Source: Sulfitobacter delicatus
Lineage (GTDB): Bacteria > Pseudomonadota > Alphaproteobacteria > Rhodobacterales > Rhodobacteraceae
NCBI RefSeq assembly: GCF_900102535.1
Contig: NZ_FNBP01000009.1
Coordinates: 1-64,000 of the forward strand
Length of the DNA: 64,000 nt
Direction: 5' to 3'
In this document: piece by piece, positions 32,337-41,799 of the stretch
Position numbering within the stretch: the first letter of the stretch is position 1
How the letters are laid out: each line of letters begins with the position of its first letter
The notes under the pieces: generated by a model
Databases searched by the model: none
What the model saw: the letters and a program-made list of their open reading frames with translations, nothing else
Told to the model about the DNA's origin: nothing
Program-made: the position numbers and the translations under genes

Positions 32337-33722
32337 ATGATCCATTCGCTCTCCGGCCGTCTGCTGATCCTGACCACCATCTTTGTGATGCTGGCCGAAG
32401 TGTTGATTTTTGTCCCCTCCATCGCACGTTTCCGCGAAGAGTATATGCTGACCCGCTTGGAGCGCGCGCAGATCGCCTCACTGGCGCTCTTGGCGGACGA
32501 TATGCTCGATCCGGAGCTGGAAGAGGAGCTGCTGCGCAACGCCGAGGTGTTCAACGTCGTGCTGCGGCGGGACGAGGCGCGAGAGCTGGTGTTGGCCTCT
32601 CCCATGCCGCGCAGCGTGTCGCAGACCTATGATCTGCGCGATGCCAGCGCCACGGTGCTGATCCGCGACGCGTTGCTACGGCTGTTTAGTCCCGGCAACG
32701 AAGTGGTGCGAGTGATCGGCGCGCCGGTGCGTGAAGCGGGGCTGCTAATCGAGGTGACCATGGAAACCGCGCCGCTACGGGCGGCGATGCTGGACTATGG
32801 TATCCGCATCCTGATGTTGTCGGCGGTGATTTCGGTCATCACTGCAGTGCTGCTGTTCTTCGCCATGCGCGCCTTGCTGCTAAAGCCGATCAAACGTGTA
32901 GCCGGACATATGCAGCGCTATGCGGCGGCCCCCGAAGATGCGCGGCGGATCATTGTGCCCTCTGCTGGGGTGACGGAATTACGCGAGGCTGAAGAGGCGC
33001 TCAAAACCCTGCAGACCGATCTGACGCAGGCGCTGAAGCAAAAGGAGCGTCTGGCCCAGTTGGGCAGCGCCGTTAGCAAGATCAGCCATGATCTGCGCAA
33101 TATCCTCACCTCAGCACAACTGTTTACCGACCGGATCGAGATGTCCGAAGACCCGACCGTCAAACGCATGGCACCCAAGCTGGTGGGATCAATAACCCGC
33201 GCCGTGCACCTGTGCGAATCGACATTAGCGTTTGGCAAGGCCGAGGAGCCGGGACCGACCCTGACGCTGGTCCGCTTGGCCGAACTGGTCGAGGAGGTTA
33301 TTGACGGTGAGCGTTTCGCCGATCCGGACAACGACATCAGCTTCGCGGCTGACGTCCCGGCGGGGCTCTCGGTGCGCGCCGACCCAGAGCAGCTCTACCG
33401 CGTGTTGACCAACCTCATCCGCAATGCCCGCCAAGCCATCGCGGCGACGGGCAAACCAGGCGAAATCCACCTTAGTGCTCAAGAGGCGTCGGCCGAGTGG
33501 CAGATCACAGTGACCGACACAGGCCCCGGCCTGCCGCCAAAGGCGCGAGAACATCTGTTTACGGCTTTCCAGGGCGGGGCGCGCAAGGGGGGCTCTGGCC
33601 TCGGACTGGTGATTGCGTCTGAACTCGTGCGCGGCCATGGCGGGACACTTACCCTCAAAAGCAGTGGTCCCGAGGGTACGGTTTTCGACATCTATCTGCC
33701 CAAGGGAGACGGCACGATCTAA
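32337..33722 (+). CDS. Sensor histidine kinase, membrane-bound
   Basis: The ATG at 32337 gives a 461-residue kinase with two membrane helices (about residues 8-28 and 160-182) bordering a periplasmic sensor. A HAMP-like segment follows, then HisKA with SHDLRNIL (phospho-accepting His) and the HATPase_c N, G1 and G2 boxes (NLIRNARQAI, DTGPGLPP, GGSGLGL). No response regulator gene is adjacent. It begins eight bases after the oxidoreductase stop, so it may sense the redox or membrane state handled by that operon. Confidence 0.87.
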   Translation: MIHSLSGRLLILTTIFVMLAEVLIFVPSIARFREEYMLTRLERAQIASLALLADDMLDPELEEELLRNAEVFNVVLRRDEARELVLASPMPRSVSQTYDLRDASATVLIRDALLRLFSPGNEVVRVIGAPVREAGLLIEVTMETAPLRAAMLDYGIRILMLSAVISVITAVLLFFAMRALLLKPIKRVAGHMQRYAAAPEDARRIIVPSAGVTELREAEEALKTLQTDLTQALKQKERLAQLGSAVSKISHDLRNILTSAQLFTDRIEMSEDPTVKRMAPKLVGSITRAVHLCESTLAFGKAEEPGPTLTLVRLAELVEEVIDGERFADPDNDISFAADVPAGLSVRADPEQLYRVLTNLIRNARQAIAATGKPGEIHLSAQEASAEWQITVTDTGPGLPPKAREHLFTAFQGGARKGGSGLGLVIASELVRGHGGTLTLKSSGPEGTVFDIYLPKGDGTI

Positions 33723-33809
33723 GCTCCAGAGCGAAGATTGCAGAAATTTGCATTTCCTCAAAATGAGGGCTTGCAACCCCGGCGCCGCAAGACTAAACCC
33801 CGCCCCAGT

Positions 33810-33886
33810 GGACCGATAGCTCAGCTGGATAGAGTACCTGACTACGAATCAGGGGGTCGGGGGTTCGAATCCTCCTCGGTCCGCCA
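33810..33886 (+). tRNA. tRNA-Arg (anticodon ACG)
   Basis: A complete cloverleaf can be folded: acceptor GGACCGA/TCGGTCC (33810-33816/33876-33882), D-arm GCTC...GAGT, anticodon stem CCTGA/TCAGG with loop CTACGAA (anticodon ACG at 33844-33846) and T-arm GGGTTCGAATC. A genomically encoded CCA ends the gene at 33886. ACG is normally deaminated to ICG and reads CGN arginine codons. Confidence 0.95.
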
Positions 33887-34025
33887 CTAGCCTAAAATTA
33901 GAAGTTCGTACGCCCTGCGCGGATGCGATGCACTCGTTTCGCGGCTCTAATTGAAGCGTCGCAGCCGGAAACGACTCCTGTCGATTCCGGCGGGCTACCT
34001 TATAGCGTTTCTACCTTGAAAAGCT

Positions 34026-34604
34026 TCAGCCGCCGAATCCACGCGAGCCGCCCGAGCGGCCGAACCCACCACGCGATGCGGCTGTGGCTCGTGTCATCGG
34101 GGTCTTACCTAAAGTGGTTGTCGGTCGCGTGAACTGCGAAGTGCTCAGCTTCGCCGCGCCCCGGTTGGCTGAGTAGGTGCTAGAACGAGCCGCGTTGGTG
34201 AAGCGCCCGTCTGATGTCTTGTACAGCGGTTGTGCGGCAGACATGCCCGACCGCCCGCTCATCATATTGCCGATGAGATAGCCCGCCAAAAGAGGCATGA
34301 AGATCCCGCTCGACCCACCTTGTGTGGCCGCCTCTTCAGAGCCGCAGGCGCCAGAACCATGTTGCTCTTCGCAAACCTCAAGACTGTCGTAACGCGGCGC
34401 GGCTTCCACATGCAGCGTTTGCGCCTTGGCAAATGCAGTCTCGCAATCTTGCTCAGTGAAAACCCCGCCCTGCGAGGCATCTTCCAAACAGCTTTGCAGA
34501 TCAGGGAAGGCCGCCGCGTCGACTTTTTCCTCTTCGCAGCCTGCGAGGGTGAATGCGGTTGCGCCAACGATGGCGATGGAAACCCGTTTTGAGCGTTTGG
34601 TCAT
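34026..34604 (-). CDS. DUF1190-family (YgiB-like) lipoprotein
   Basis: The ATG at 34604 begins MTKRSKRVSIAIVGATAFTL and the lipobox LAGC, so the protein is probably a lipoprotein. Mature features are CEEQHGSGACG, EEAATQGGSSGIF, MPLLAGYLIGNMM and Gly/Ser/Arg-rich repeats at the end (SRGGFGRSGGSRGFGG), as in DUF1190. Its gene lies directly downstream of a glutathionylspermidine-synthase-like gene, the same arrangement as E. coli ygiB-ygiC. The function is unknown. Confidence 0.8.
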   Translation of the reverse strand: MTKRSKRVSIAIVGATAFTLAGCEEEKVDAAAFPDLQSCLEDASQGGVFTEQDCETAFAKAQTLHVEAAPRYDSLEVCEEQHGSGACGSEEAATQGGSSGIFMPLLAGYLIGNMMSGRSGMSAAQPLYKTSDGRFTNAARSSTYSANRGAAKLSTSQFTRPTTTLGKTPMTRATAASRGGFGRSGGSRGFGG

Positions 34605-34638
34605 GGCTGTCATCTTTCTGCAAATGGGCGGCGGTGCA

Positions 34639-35865
34639 TCAGGGTTTAATGTAGTGCGGTTTGAACCGGGACAAATCCTGCGCGATGCGAGAGCGGTCCT
34701 CGCGGATGCCGATCCCGGCGCAGGTCTGCCCAACAACCCAAGCGCCGATCACCGGGCGGAAGCCGTCGAAGGTGGGTAGGGGCGCGTAGGCTTGGACCAC
34801 GCGCGGGTGCTCTGCGTAATCTGTGTTTTTCGACTGCTCGATCACCGTTCCCGATTGGTGGATCGCGACCGATGCCCCTTCACGCGATAGGATCGGCTTG
34901 CGTACATGCGCTTCGGTCAGCGTCGCTTCGGCACGGCCAAAGGCGGCAGCGCTCTGAGTGCTCGCCGCACCACGGCCATCGAGCGCCGCGCCGACGTCAG
35001 CCTCGAAGAAGGCGGGCAGCAGGTTCGGGTGGTCTTCGAACATCTGCCACAGCACCGGCAAAAGGCCTTTGTTCGAAAGCAGCGCCTTCCAAGCAGGCTC
35101 CAAAAACAGGCAGCCCGATCCCGCGATATGGGCGGCGTAATCATCCCGCAGCAGGTCTTCCCAAGGGTAGAGTTTGAACAATACGGCAATGCGGCGGTCC
35201 TGATCGTCGAGAAACTGCCCATCTTCGCTGAGCGCAATTTTGTCGAGATCGCAATAATGCGCGCCTAAGCCCGCTTCACGCGCAGCCCAGCCCATGGCCT
35301 CAACCGTACCGTAGTCTTCGGGGTTGCCCGCGACCGCCGTGAAATGCAGATCGCTATCCGGCTCAAAGACCTCGGCAAAACGCGCGACCAAGGCTTCGTG
35401 GATGCCGTTGAACTGATCCGCTCCTTCGGGCAGCACACCGGACTTCAACTGGTCTTCGAGCCACTGCCATTGAAAAGCTGCGCTTTCGTAGAGCGAGGTT
35501 GGCGTATCGGCATTGTATTCCAACAGCTTTGCCGGACCCACACCGTCATAAGCGAAATCAAAACGTCCATAGATCTCCGGATCGCCCTGCCGCCAGCTTG
35601 CGGCGACAAGGTCGCGGTGGGCCTCGGGGATAGCCAGACGGTCCATCAACTCTTCACTGGCGACAATCTCCGCGACGGCTTCCCGGCACATCGTGTGCAG
35701 TTCGGTTGCCGGGTCCTCGAGATCATTCTCGATCTGCTCCAGCGAGAACGCATAGGTCGAGGTTTCGTCCCAATAGGGCTCGCCATGCATATCGGCAAAG
35801 GTGAAGCCGACCTCCTCGGCATGGGCGCGCCAGTCCGGTCGTTCGGGCAATGTGATCTTTTGCAA
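34639..35865 (-). CDS. Glutathionylspermidine synthase-family ATP-grasp protein (YgiC-like)
   Basis: The 408-residue protein covers the synthetase domain only, without the N-terminal amidase of bifunctional GspSA. It carries the family blocks EYWDETSTYAFS-like, FDFAYDGVGPAKLLEYNADT and PILSREGASVAI, which line the ATP-grasp site. These enzymes form an amide bond between a peptide and an amine, but the substrate of the YgiC branch is unknown. It is followed 34 bases on by the DUF1190 lipoprotein gene, with which it is likely an operon. Confidence 0.82.
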   Translation of the reverse strand: MQKITLPERPDWRAHAEEVGFTFADMHGEPYWDETSTYAFSLEQIENDLEDPATELHTMCREAVAEIVASEELMDRLAIPEAHRDLVAASWRQGDPEIYGRFDFAYDGVGPAKLLEYNADTPTSLYESAAFQWQWLEDQLKSGVLPEGADQFNGIHEALVARFAEVFEPDSDLHFTAVAGNPEDYGTVEAMGWAAREAGLGAHYCDLDKIALSEDGQFLDDQDRRIAVLFKLYPWEDLLRDDYAAHIAGSGCLFLEPAWKALLSNKGLLPVLWQMFEDHPNLLPAFFEADVGAALDGRGAASTQSAAAFGRAEATLTEAHVRKPILSREGASVAIHQSGTVIEQSKNTDYAEHPRVVQAYAPLPTFDGFRPVIGAWVVGQTCAGIGIREDRSRIAQDLSRFKPHYIKP

Positions 35866-36008
35866 CTGTTCGCCCCCTCCGTGTTTTCCTAGCTCTTAGC
35901 GCTCTTTGCCGTTGGCAACCAGAGGGGGAGGCGGCGGCATTTTCCGAGAGGTGTACGGCCTGCGCGATTAGTGGCTTGCATCGCTTCGACCAATCTGGCA
36001 CCCATCCC

Positions 36009-36100
36009 TCACCACAGGGGAGCCGCGTAACGCCGCGGCTGAGATGGGGGCGCAAGCCCACGGACCCTCAAAGCTGATCTGGATAATGCCAGCGTAGCAA
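36009..36100 (+). ncRNA. TPP riboswitch (THI element)
   Basis: The conserved parts CACCACAGGGGAGC, GCTGAGAT and CTGATCTGGATAATGCCAGC, ending with GCGTAGCAA, are in order with the expected spacing. GGAGGA (36101-36106) directly follows the core and precedes the ATG at 36112, so thiamine pyrophosphate binding can hide the ribosome-binding site. It controls ykoF-thiX-thiZ-thiY. Confidence 0.92.
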
Positions 36101-36111
36101 GGAGGACAGAA

Positions 36112-36720
36112 ATGTTTGCAGGCACACAAGTTTCCCTTTACCCGATGACCGATGGTTTCGTCGATGTGATCATGTCATCGCTCGATGCTCTCGACCCATG
36201 GCGCGACCGATTGCGGATCGAGACCGATGACATCTCAACCCTGATCGTTGGTCCGCCCGAGGTGCTTTTCCCCGCCCTGCGCGACCTTTATGCCAAGGCA
36301 GCTTCCACCGGCCAGCATGTCGTTTTACGCGCCACACTGTCGCGCGGTTGCCCGGGCGAGCCGGATGACCCGATTTGTCAGACTGCTGCCCTGGCCAATC
36401 CGAAAGAACCCTTGGATCAACGGCAGCAACAGGCATTGGCCGCGATTGCCGAGACCGCTGACAAAGGGCAAATCGCCGACGCGCAGTTCTCGCTCTATGT
36501 GATGGGCGCGGGGGACCATATGGCCGAGATCATGGGTTGTATCGACTTCCTCAAACAAAGCGGAACGTTCGATCGATCCAAGAACTTTTGCACCCGTCTG
36601 ACGGGGGACGCAGGGCCGGTTTTTGCCACGCTCCAGCAGGCATTCTGCCAGTTCGGGCCCCCGGCGGGGCATGTAACGATTGATTTGACAGTCTCGGCCA
36701 ACAGCCCGTCCAAGCGCTGA
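36112..36720 (+). CDS. ykoF: YkoF-family thiamine/HMP-binding protein
   Basis: This 202-residue soluble protein consists of two tandem ferredoxin-like repeats: TQVSLYPMTDGFVDVIMSSL early, and AQFSLYVMGAGDHMAEIMGC about 110 residues later. This is the YkoF fold that binds thiamine or hydroxymethylpyrimidine. It probably delivers or buffers substrate for the ABC transporter encoded downstream and is under the TPP riboswitch. No signal peptide is seen. Confidence 0.85.
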   Translation: MFAGTQVSLYPMTDGFVDVIMSSLDALDPWRDRLRIETDDISTLIVGPPEVLFPALRDLYAKAASTGQHVVLRATLSRGCPGEPDDPICQTAALANPKEPLDQRQQQALAAIAETADKGQIADAQFSLYVMGAGDHMAEIMGCIDFLKQSGTFDRSKNFCTRLTGDAGPVFATLQQAFCQFGPPAGHVTIDLTVSANSPSKR

Positions 36721-36724
36721 TCCG

Positions 36725-37510
36725 ATGCAGTCTCACGCACCTCGCCGCTCCGGCAGAGGTCTGACCCGCGGCATTCCTGCCGTTCTGAGCGTGGTCAGCG
36801 CCTTTCTGGTCTGGGAGCTTTACGTCCACCTGTCGGGCATTTCGCCGCTCATGCTGCCGGCCCCTTCGCGGGTGTTGGAGCAAATCGTTCTGAACCGCGC
36901 GCTGCTTTGGGACAACACGCTCCCGACGTTGAAAGCCACCTGCGCGGGCTTTGCCCTGTCGCTTACCGTCGCTTTTGTTCTGTCAGTGGCGTTGGACTTC
37001 ATGCCCCGTCTGCGCCGGGCGCTGTTTCCGATATTCGTGGTCAGCCAGACGCTGCCTCTCGTCGCTATCGCGCCTCTGGTTGTCCTTTGGTTCGGGTTTG
37101 ACCTCACGCCCAAGGTGCTCTTGGTCGCCCTCGTGACCTTCTTTCCGATGTTGGTCGCGCTGGTGGACGGATACAGCGCGACAGATACCGACATCGAAAG
37201 CCTGATGCGGTCGATGGGGGCGACGCGGGGCCAGATCTTTCGCAGCGCGCGCTTTCCCTCTGCCTTGCCCTATTTCTTTGCCGGGCTGCGCATCTCGATC
37301 ACCTATGCGGTCGTCGCGGCGATCTTCGCGGAATATGTCGGCGCGCGCGCGGGGTTGGGTATCGTAATCCTGAACGCCAAGAACAGCTTTCGCCCGGATC
37401 TCGTGCTGGCCGCCGTGGTGATCAGTTCCGCCCTGACCTTGGGGCTTTTTGCCCTGACGGCGCTGATCCAAAAGCTGGCGCTGCGCTGGCGTGAGGTGGC
37501 GGGAACATGA
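36725..37510 (+). CDS. thiX: ABC transporter permease for thiamine precursor, ThiX-like
   Basis: A 261-residue single permease with about six helices of the SsuC/TauC-type family; the EAA loop reads SLMRSMGATRGQIFRSARFPSAL. Encoded with a THI5/NMT1-like binding protein and an ATPase and located under a TPP riboswitch, it most likely takes up hydroxymethylpyrimidine or formylaminopyrimidine. It starts four bases after the ykoF stop and overlaps the ATPase gene. Confidence 0.85.
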   Translation: MQSHAPRRSGRGLTRGIPAVLSVVSAFLVWELYVHLSGISPLMLPAPSRVLEQIVLNRALLWDNTLPTLKATCAGFALSLTVAFVLSVALDFMPRLRRALFPIFVVSQTLPLVAIAPLVVLWFGFDLTPKVLLVALVTFFPMLVALVDGYSATDTDIESLMRSMGATRGQIFRSARFPSALPYFFAGLRISITYAVVAAIFAEYVGARAGLGIVILNAKNSFRPDLVLAAVVISSALTLGLFALTALIQKLALRWREVAGT

Positions 37511-38262
37511 GCGTTTTGGTCATGAAGAACGTCAGCGTTACCTTGGGCGGGACATCTATTTTGGATGATGTCTCATTGCACGTGGGACAGGGCGAGTTCG
37601 TGTCGATACTCGGGCCCTCCGGCGCGGGCAAATCGACCATCTTCCGCTTGCTGACCGGAGCGGTAGAGCACGACAGCGGTCAGATTACCTGCAATGGCCA
37701 GCCCCTTACGGCCAAGCAACAAAGCTTCGCCTTCATGCCGCAACGTGACGCGCTGATGCCGTGGCGGCGGATTATCGACAATCTGACCCTCGGGCTAGAA
37801 GTGCAGGGCATTTCCCGCGAAGAGGCGCGGGCCCGTGTCACGCCGCTGCTCGCTGACTTCGGACTGGAGGATTTCGCTCGCCATTACCCGGCCCAACTCT
37901 CCGGCGGGATGCGCCAACGCGCGGCGCTTTTGCGGACCGTGGTACAGGACCGTCCGGTGCTGCTTTTGGATGAACCCTTTGGCGCGTTGGACGCGCTGAC
38001 GCGGACGCAGATGCAAGCATGGTTCGAAAAACGTTGGCGCGCGGCCCGCTGGACGACGCTGCTCGTCACCCATGACGTGCGTGAAGCCGTGGCGCTGTCT
38101 GACCGCATCTTTGTCCTGTCGCGCCGCCCGGCCCATGTGCTCACCGAAGTGCAGGTTCCCGGCCCCCGCCCGCGGCTGGGGCGCAGGATCACCCCCGAGG
38201 CCCATGCGCTGGAGGCGCAGGTGCTCGACATTCTACTCAACCAAACGGGAAAGGCCCTATGA
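37507..38262 (+). CDS. thiZ: ABC transporter ATP-binding protein, ThiZ-like
   Basis: The 251-residue ATPase shows Walker A GPSGAGKST, the Q-loop FMPQRDALMPW, the signature LSGGMRQRAALL and Walker B LLLDEPFGALDALTR. The sequence is of the nitrate/taurine-type branch that pairs with SsuC-like permeases. It overlaps thiX and thiY by four bases each. Confidence 0.88.
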   Translation: MSVLVMKNVSVTLGGTSILDDVSLHVGQGEFVSILGPSGAGKSTIFRLLTGAVEHDSGQITCNGQPLTAKQQSFAFMPQRDALMPWRRIIDNLTLGLEVQGISREEARARVTPLLADFGLEDFARHYPAQLSGGMRQRAALLRTVVQDRPVLLLDEPFGALDALTRTQMQAWFEKRWRAARWTTLLVTHDVREAVALSDRIFVLSRRPAHVLTEVQVPGPRPRLGRRITPEAHALEAQVLDILLNQTGKAL

Positions 38263-39248
38263 GACATTTGATCACCGCCGCCCTGCTGATGCTGCCCCTG
38301 TCTGCATCTGCGCAGGAGAAACTCAGCGTTGCCTTGGACTGGACGCCCAATACAAACCACGTCGGCCTCTATGTAGCGCAAGCGCAAGGCTGGTTCGAAG
38401 AGGCCGGGCTCGACGTGGAAATCCTGCCCTATACCGACACGTCATCGATCACATTGGTCGCGGCAGGCGTGGCTGAGTTCGGCATTTTGGGGGCCATCGG
38501 ATTCCACAGCCATCGGACGACCGGCGCCGATATGACCGCAGTAATGGCGGTGGTGCAGCATGAAACGGGCCGCCTCGTGTTTAACGGGGAGCGCGAAGAC
38601 ATCCAGCGCCCCGCCGATCTGGATGGCAAGATCTACGCAGGTTTCGGCAGCGCATGGGAAGACGCGCTGATTTCCACGATCATCCGCAATGATGGCGGGA
38701 AGGGCAGCTTTGATACCGTCACGCTCGGCACCTCGGCCTATGAGGCGCTGGCCAACGGAAGCGTGGATTTCACGCTGGAGGTGAGCACTTGGGAAGGTGT
38801 GAATTCCCTCCTGCTGGATCGGCCCCAGCGGGCGTTTAATTATGCCGACTACGGTGTGCCGGATCAGCATACGACATTCCTAGGCGGCAGCGGCACGTGG
38901 CTGGCGCAAAACCCCGACACGGCGCGCGCCTTTGTACAGGCTGTGCAGCGGGGCTATGCCTTTGCCGCTGAGAACCCGCAGGAGGCCGCCGAGATGCTCA
39001 TTTCCGAGACCTCGGGAATGCTGACGAACCCCGAACTTGTTCGCGCTTCGATGACGGCTTTGGTCGAAGGCGGCTATCTGAAGGACCCTGGTGAGCCGGT
39101 CGGTTTGATCGACGCTGGAATGGTCGAGGATATGGTCGGCTTTCTGTTCGAGAACGGCATTCTGCGCGGCGAAGACGGGCGGGTGATTGAGGACATGCCC
39201 GATGTGACTGACTGGTTTACGAACGACTACCTTGCACAGGAAAGCTAA
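38259..39248 (+). CDS. thiY: THI5/NMT1-like periplasmic pyrimidine-binding protein, ThiY
   Basis: A signal peptide (MRHLITAALLMLPLSASA) precedes the NMT1 domain beginning KLSVALDWTPNTNHVGLYVAQAQGWF, the ThiY/THI5 signature. The protein (329 residues) binds the thiamine precursor for import by ThiX/ThiZ. It is the last gene of the TPP-riboswitch operon and is followed by a bidirectional hairpin before hutU. Confidence 0.9.
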   Translation: MRHLITAALLMLPLSASAQEKLSVALDWTPNTNHVGLYVAQAQGWFEEAGLDVEILPYTDTSSITLVAAGVAEFGILGAIGFHSHRTTGADMTAVMAVVQHETGRLVFNGEREDIQRPADLDGKIYAGFGSAWEDALISTIIRNDGGKGSFDTVTLGTSAYEALANGSVDFTLEVSTWEGVNSLLLDRPQRAFNYADYGVPDQHTTFLGGSGTWLAQNPDTARAFVQAVQRGYAFAAENPQEAAEMLISETSGMLTNPELVRASMTALVEGGYLKDPGEPVGLIDAGMVEDMVGFLFENGILRGEDGRVIEDMPDVTDWFTNDYLAQES

Positions 39249-39298
39249 ATTATAGTCGCTAGAGGGCGATCTAACGGTAAACAATATGGGGTTGGATA

Positions 39299-39327
39299 AC
39301 CGCCGCAATCAGCAAGATTGCGGCGGT
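39299..39327. terminator. Bidirectional terminator between thiY and hutU
   Basis: ACCGCCGCAATC and GATTGCGGCGGT form a perfect 12-bp stem with a 5-base AGCAA loop, located between two convergent genes. Confidence 0.8.
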
Positions 39328-39334
39328 CATTGAT

Positions 39335-41002
39335 TTAAAGGATGCCCGGCAGGTTCAGCCCGTTTTCGCGGGCACAGTCCAGCGCTTCGTCATAGCCCGC
39401 ATCCGCATGGCGCATCACGCCAGTGGCCGGATCGTTCCACAGCACGCGTTCAATGCGGCGGTCGGCATCTTCGGAGCCGTCACAGCAAATGACCATACCG
39501 GAGTGTTGCGAGAAGCCCATGCCGACGCCGCCGCCGTGGTGCAGCGACACCCATGTGGCGCCCGAGGCGGTGTTCAGCAGCGCGTTGAGCAGCGGCCAGT
39601 CAGATACGGCGTCGGAGCCGTCCTTCATCGCTTCCGTCTCGCGGTTGGGCGATGCGACGGAACCGCTGTCGAGGTGGTCTCGTCCGATCACGATAGGCGC
39701 GCTCAGCTCGCCATTGCGGACCATTTCGTTGAAGGCGAGGCCGAGTTTGTGGCGCACGCCGAGGCCGACCCAGCAGATCCGTGCGGGCAACCCTTGGAAG
39801 GAAATCCGCTCGCGCGCCATGTCGAGCCAGTTGTGCAGATGGCTGTCCTTAGCGAGGATTTCTTTCACCTTGGCGTCTGTCTTGTAAATGTCCTCCGGAT
39901 CGCCTGACAGCGCCGCCCAGCGGAACGGGCCAACGCCCCGGCAGAACAGCGGGCGGATATAGGCGGGCACGAAGCCGGGGAAATCAAAGGCGTTGTCGAG
40001 CCCTTCCTCCAGAGCCATCTGGCGGATGTTGTTACCGTAATCCACCGTGGGGATGCCCGCGGCGTGGAAGTCGACCATCGCTTTGACATGCACCTTCATT
40101 GACGCGCGGGCGGCTTTCGCGACCGCTTTCGGATCGCTCTCCCGCTTCTCGCGCCAGTTGGCCATGCTCCAACCCTGCGGCAGATAGCCATTCACCGGGT
40201 CATGAGCCGATGTCTGGTCGGTCACGATATCAGGCCGTACGCCGCGCTTCACCAATTCGGGGAAGACATCTGCCGCATTGCCCAAAAGCGCCACGGACTT
40301 AGCCTCTCCCGCTGCCGTCCAACGCTCAATCATCTCAAGCGCTTCGTCGAGACTGTCGGTCTTTTCGTCAACGTAGCGGGTGCGCAGACGAAAATCGATG
40401 CTGTCGGGGTTACACTCAACCGCAAGACAGCAAGCGCCCGCCATAACCGCTGCCAAAGGCTGCGCGCCGCCCATGCCGCCAAGGCCACCAGTCAAGATCC
40501 ACTTGCCCTTCAGATCACCATCATAATGCTGGCGCCCGGCCTCGACAAAGGTCTCATAAGTACCCTGTACGATGCCTTGAGAGCCGATGTAGATCCATGA
40601 CCCGGCGGTCATCTGGCCATACATCGCGAGACCCTTTTTATCGAGTTCGTTAAAGTGGTCCCAATTCGCCCAATGCGGTACGAGGTTGGAGTTCGCAATC
40701 AGCACACGCGGCGCGTCTTTGTGGGTCTGGAACACACCGACCGGCTTGCCCGATTGCACGAGCAGCGTCTGGTCCTCTTCCAGCGCGCGCAAGGAGGCAA
40801 CGATCTGATCGTAGTCCTTCCACGTCCGCGCCGCACGGCCAATGCCGCCATAGACCACCAATTCATGCGGGTTCTCGGCCACATCAGGGTGCAGGTTGTT
40901 CATCAGCATCCGCAGGGGCGCTTCGGTCAGCCAGCTTTTGGCCGTCAGTTCGGTGCCGGTCGCGGGATAGACGTCACGGGTGTTTTTGCGCGGATCGCTC
41001 AT
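39335..41002 (-). CDS. hutU: Urocanate hydratase
   Basis: The 555-residue NAD-dependent lyase converts urocanate to imidazolonepropionate. Clear family blocks are [29 protein letters not shown] (NAD site), [46 protein letters not shown] and [19 protein letters not shown]. The ATG at 41002 overlaps the hutG stop by four bases. It is the last gene of hutI-hutH-hutG-hutU. Confidence 0.95.
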   Translation of the reverse strand: MSDPRKNTRDVYPATGTELTAKSWLTEAPLRMLMNNLHPDVAENPHELVVYGGIGRAARTWKDYDQIVASLRALEEDQTLLVQSGKPVGVFQTHKDAPRVLIANSNLVPHWANWDHFNELDKKGLAMYGQMTAGSWIYIGSQGIVQGTYETFVEAGRQHYDGDLKGKWILTGGLGGMGGAQPLAAVMAGACCLAVECNPDSIDFRLRTRYVDEKTDSLDEALEMIERWTAAGEAKSVALLGNAADVFPELVKRGVRPDIVTDQTSAHDPVNGYLPQGWSMANWREKRESDPKAVAKAARASMKVHVKAMVDFHAAGIPTVDYGNNIRQMALEEGLDNAFDFPGFVPAYIRPLFCRGVGPFRWAALSGDPEDIYKTDAKVKEILAKDSHLHNWLDMARERISFQGLPARICWVGLGVRHKLGLAFNEMVRNGELSAPIVIGRDHLDSGSVASPNRETEAMKDGSDAVSDWPLLNALLNTASGATWVSLHHGGGVGMGFSQHSGMVICCDGSEDADRRIERVLWNDPATGVMRHADAGYDEALDCARENGLNLPGIL

Positions 41003-41799
41003 GTCGTGCCTTTCAGTGTCGGGGCCAGATCGGCCAGGGTTGTCAGGATGGTTTTCAGATGCGCCCGCAGCCGGTCGGCATTGGCGCTGTCGTAGGTCCA
41101 AGGGGCGGCCTCGGCGCTGAGGTAGGTACTTTGCGCCAGTTCCATTTGGATCGCGTGAAAGCCTTCCTCCGGGCGGCCATAGTGCCGCGTGGTCCACCCG
41201 CCTTTGAAACGGCCATTGGTGGTTGCGGTGTATCCTTCCACCGCGGCGCAAATGTCTTGCACCGCCGCTTCAATCTCAGGCGCACAGGTAGCGCCCAGAT
41301 TTGTACCGATGTTGAAGTCGGGCAGCGTGCCTTCAAAGAGGAAGGGGATTTCCGAACGGATCGAATGGCAGTCATAGAGGATCGCGACCCCATGCAGATC
41401 CCGCACCCGCGCCATCTCGGCTTCCAACGCCGCATGATAGGGCGCGTGAAAGGCCTCGCGGCGGGCCTCAATCTCCGCCTCATTCGGCGCGTCGGTCCAA
41501 ATGTCGCGACCTTCGAAATCGGTTAGCGGTACCAGCCCGGTGGTATTCTGACCGGGATAGAGCGACGCCCCCGAAGGGTCGCGGTTGGCGTCCACCACAT
41601 AGCGGTGGAAGGTCGCCCGCACCGTGGTCGCGCTGGGCAACAGCCCGTCATAAAGCTGGTGGATGTGCCAATCGGTATCGTCCAACCCCTGACCGCGCGC
41701 GTTCAGCTTGGCCATGATGGCATCTGGGACATAGGTGCCGGTATGGGGCAGGCCCAAGACGATCGGGCTGTCGCCGCGCTGTACTTCTACCGGGATCAT
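40999..41799 (-). CDS. hutG: N-formylglutamate deformylase
   Basis: The 266-residue enzyme hydrolyses N-formylglutamate to glutamate and formate, the last step of the HutF/HutG route. Motifs [11 protein letters not shown] (metal His), [37 protein letters not shown] and [24 protein letters not shown] are characteristic. Overlaps with hutH and hutU indicate translational coupling. Confidence 0.93.
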   Translation of the reverse strand: MIPVEVQRGDSPIVLGLPHTGTYVPDAIMAKLNARGQGLDDTDWHIHQLYDGLLPSATTVRATFHRYVVDANRDPSGASLYPGQNTTGLVPLTDFEGRDIWTDAPNEAEIEARREAFHAPYHAALEAEMARVRDLHGVAILYDCHSIRSEIPFLFEGTLPDFNIGTNLGATCAPEIEAAVQDICAAVEGYTATTNGRFKGGWTTRHYGRPEEGFHAIQMELAQSTYLSAEAAPWTYDSANADRLRAHLKTILTTLADLAPTLKGTT

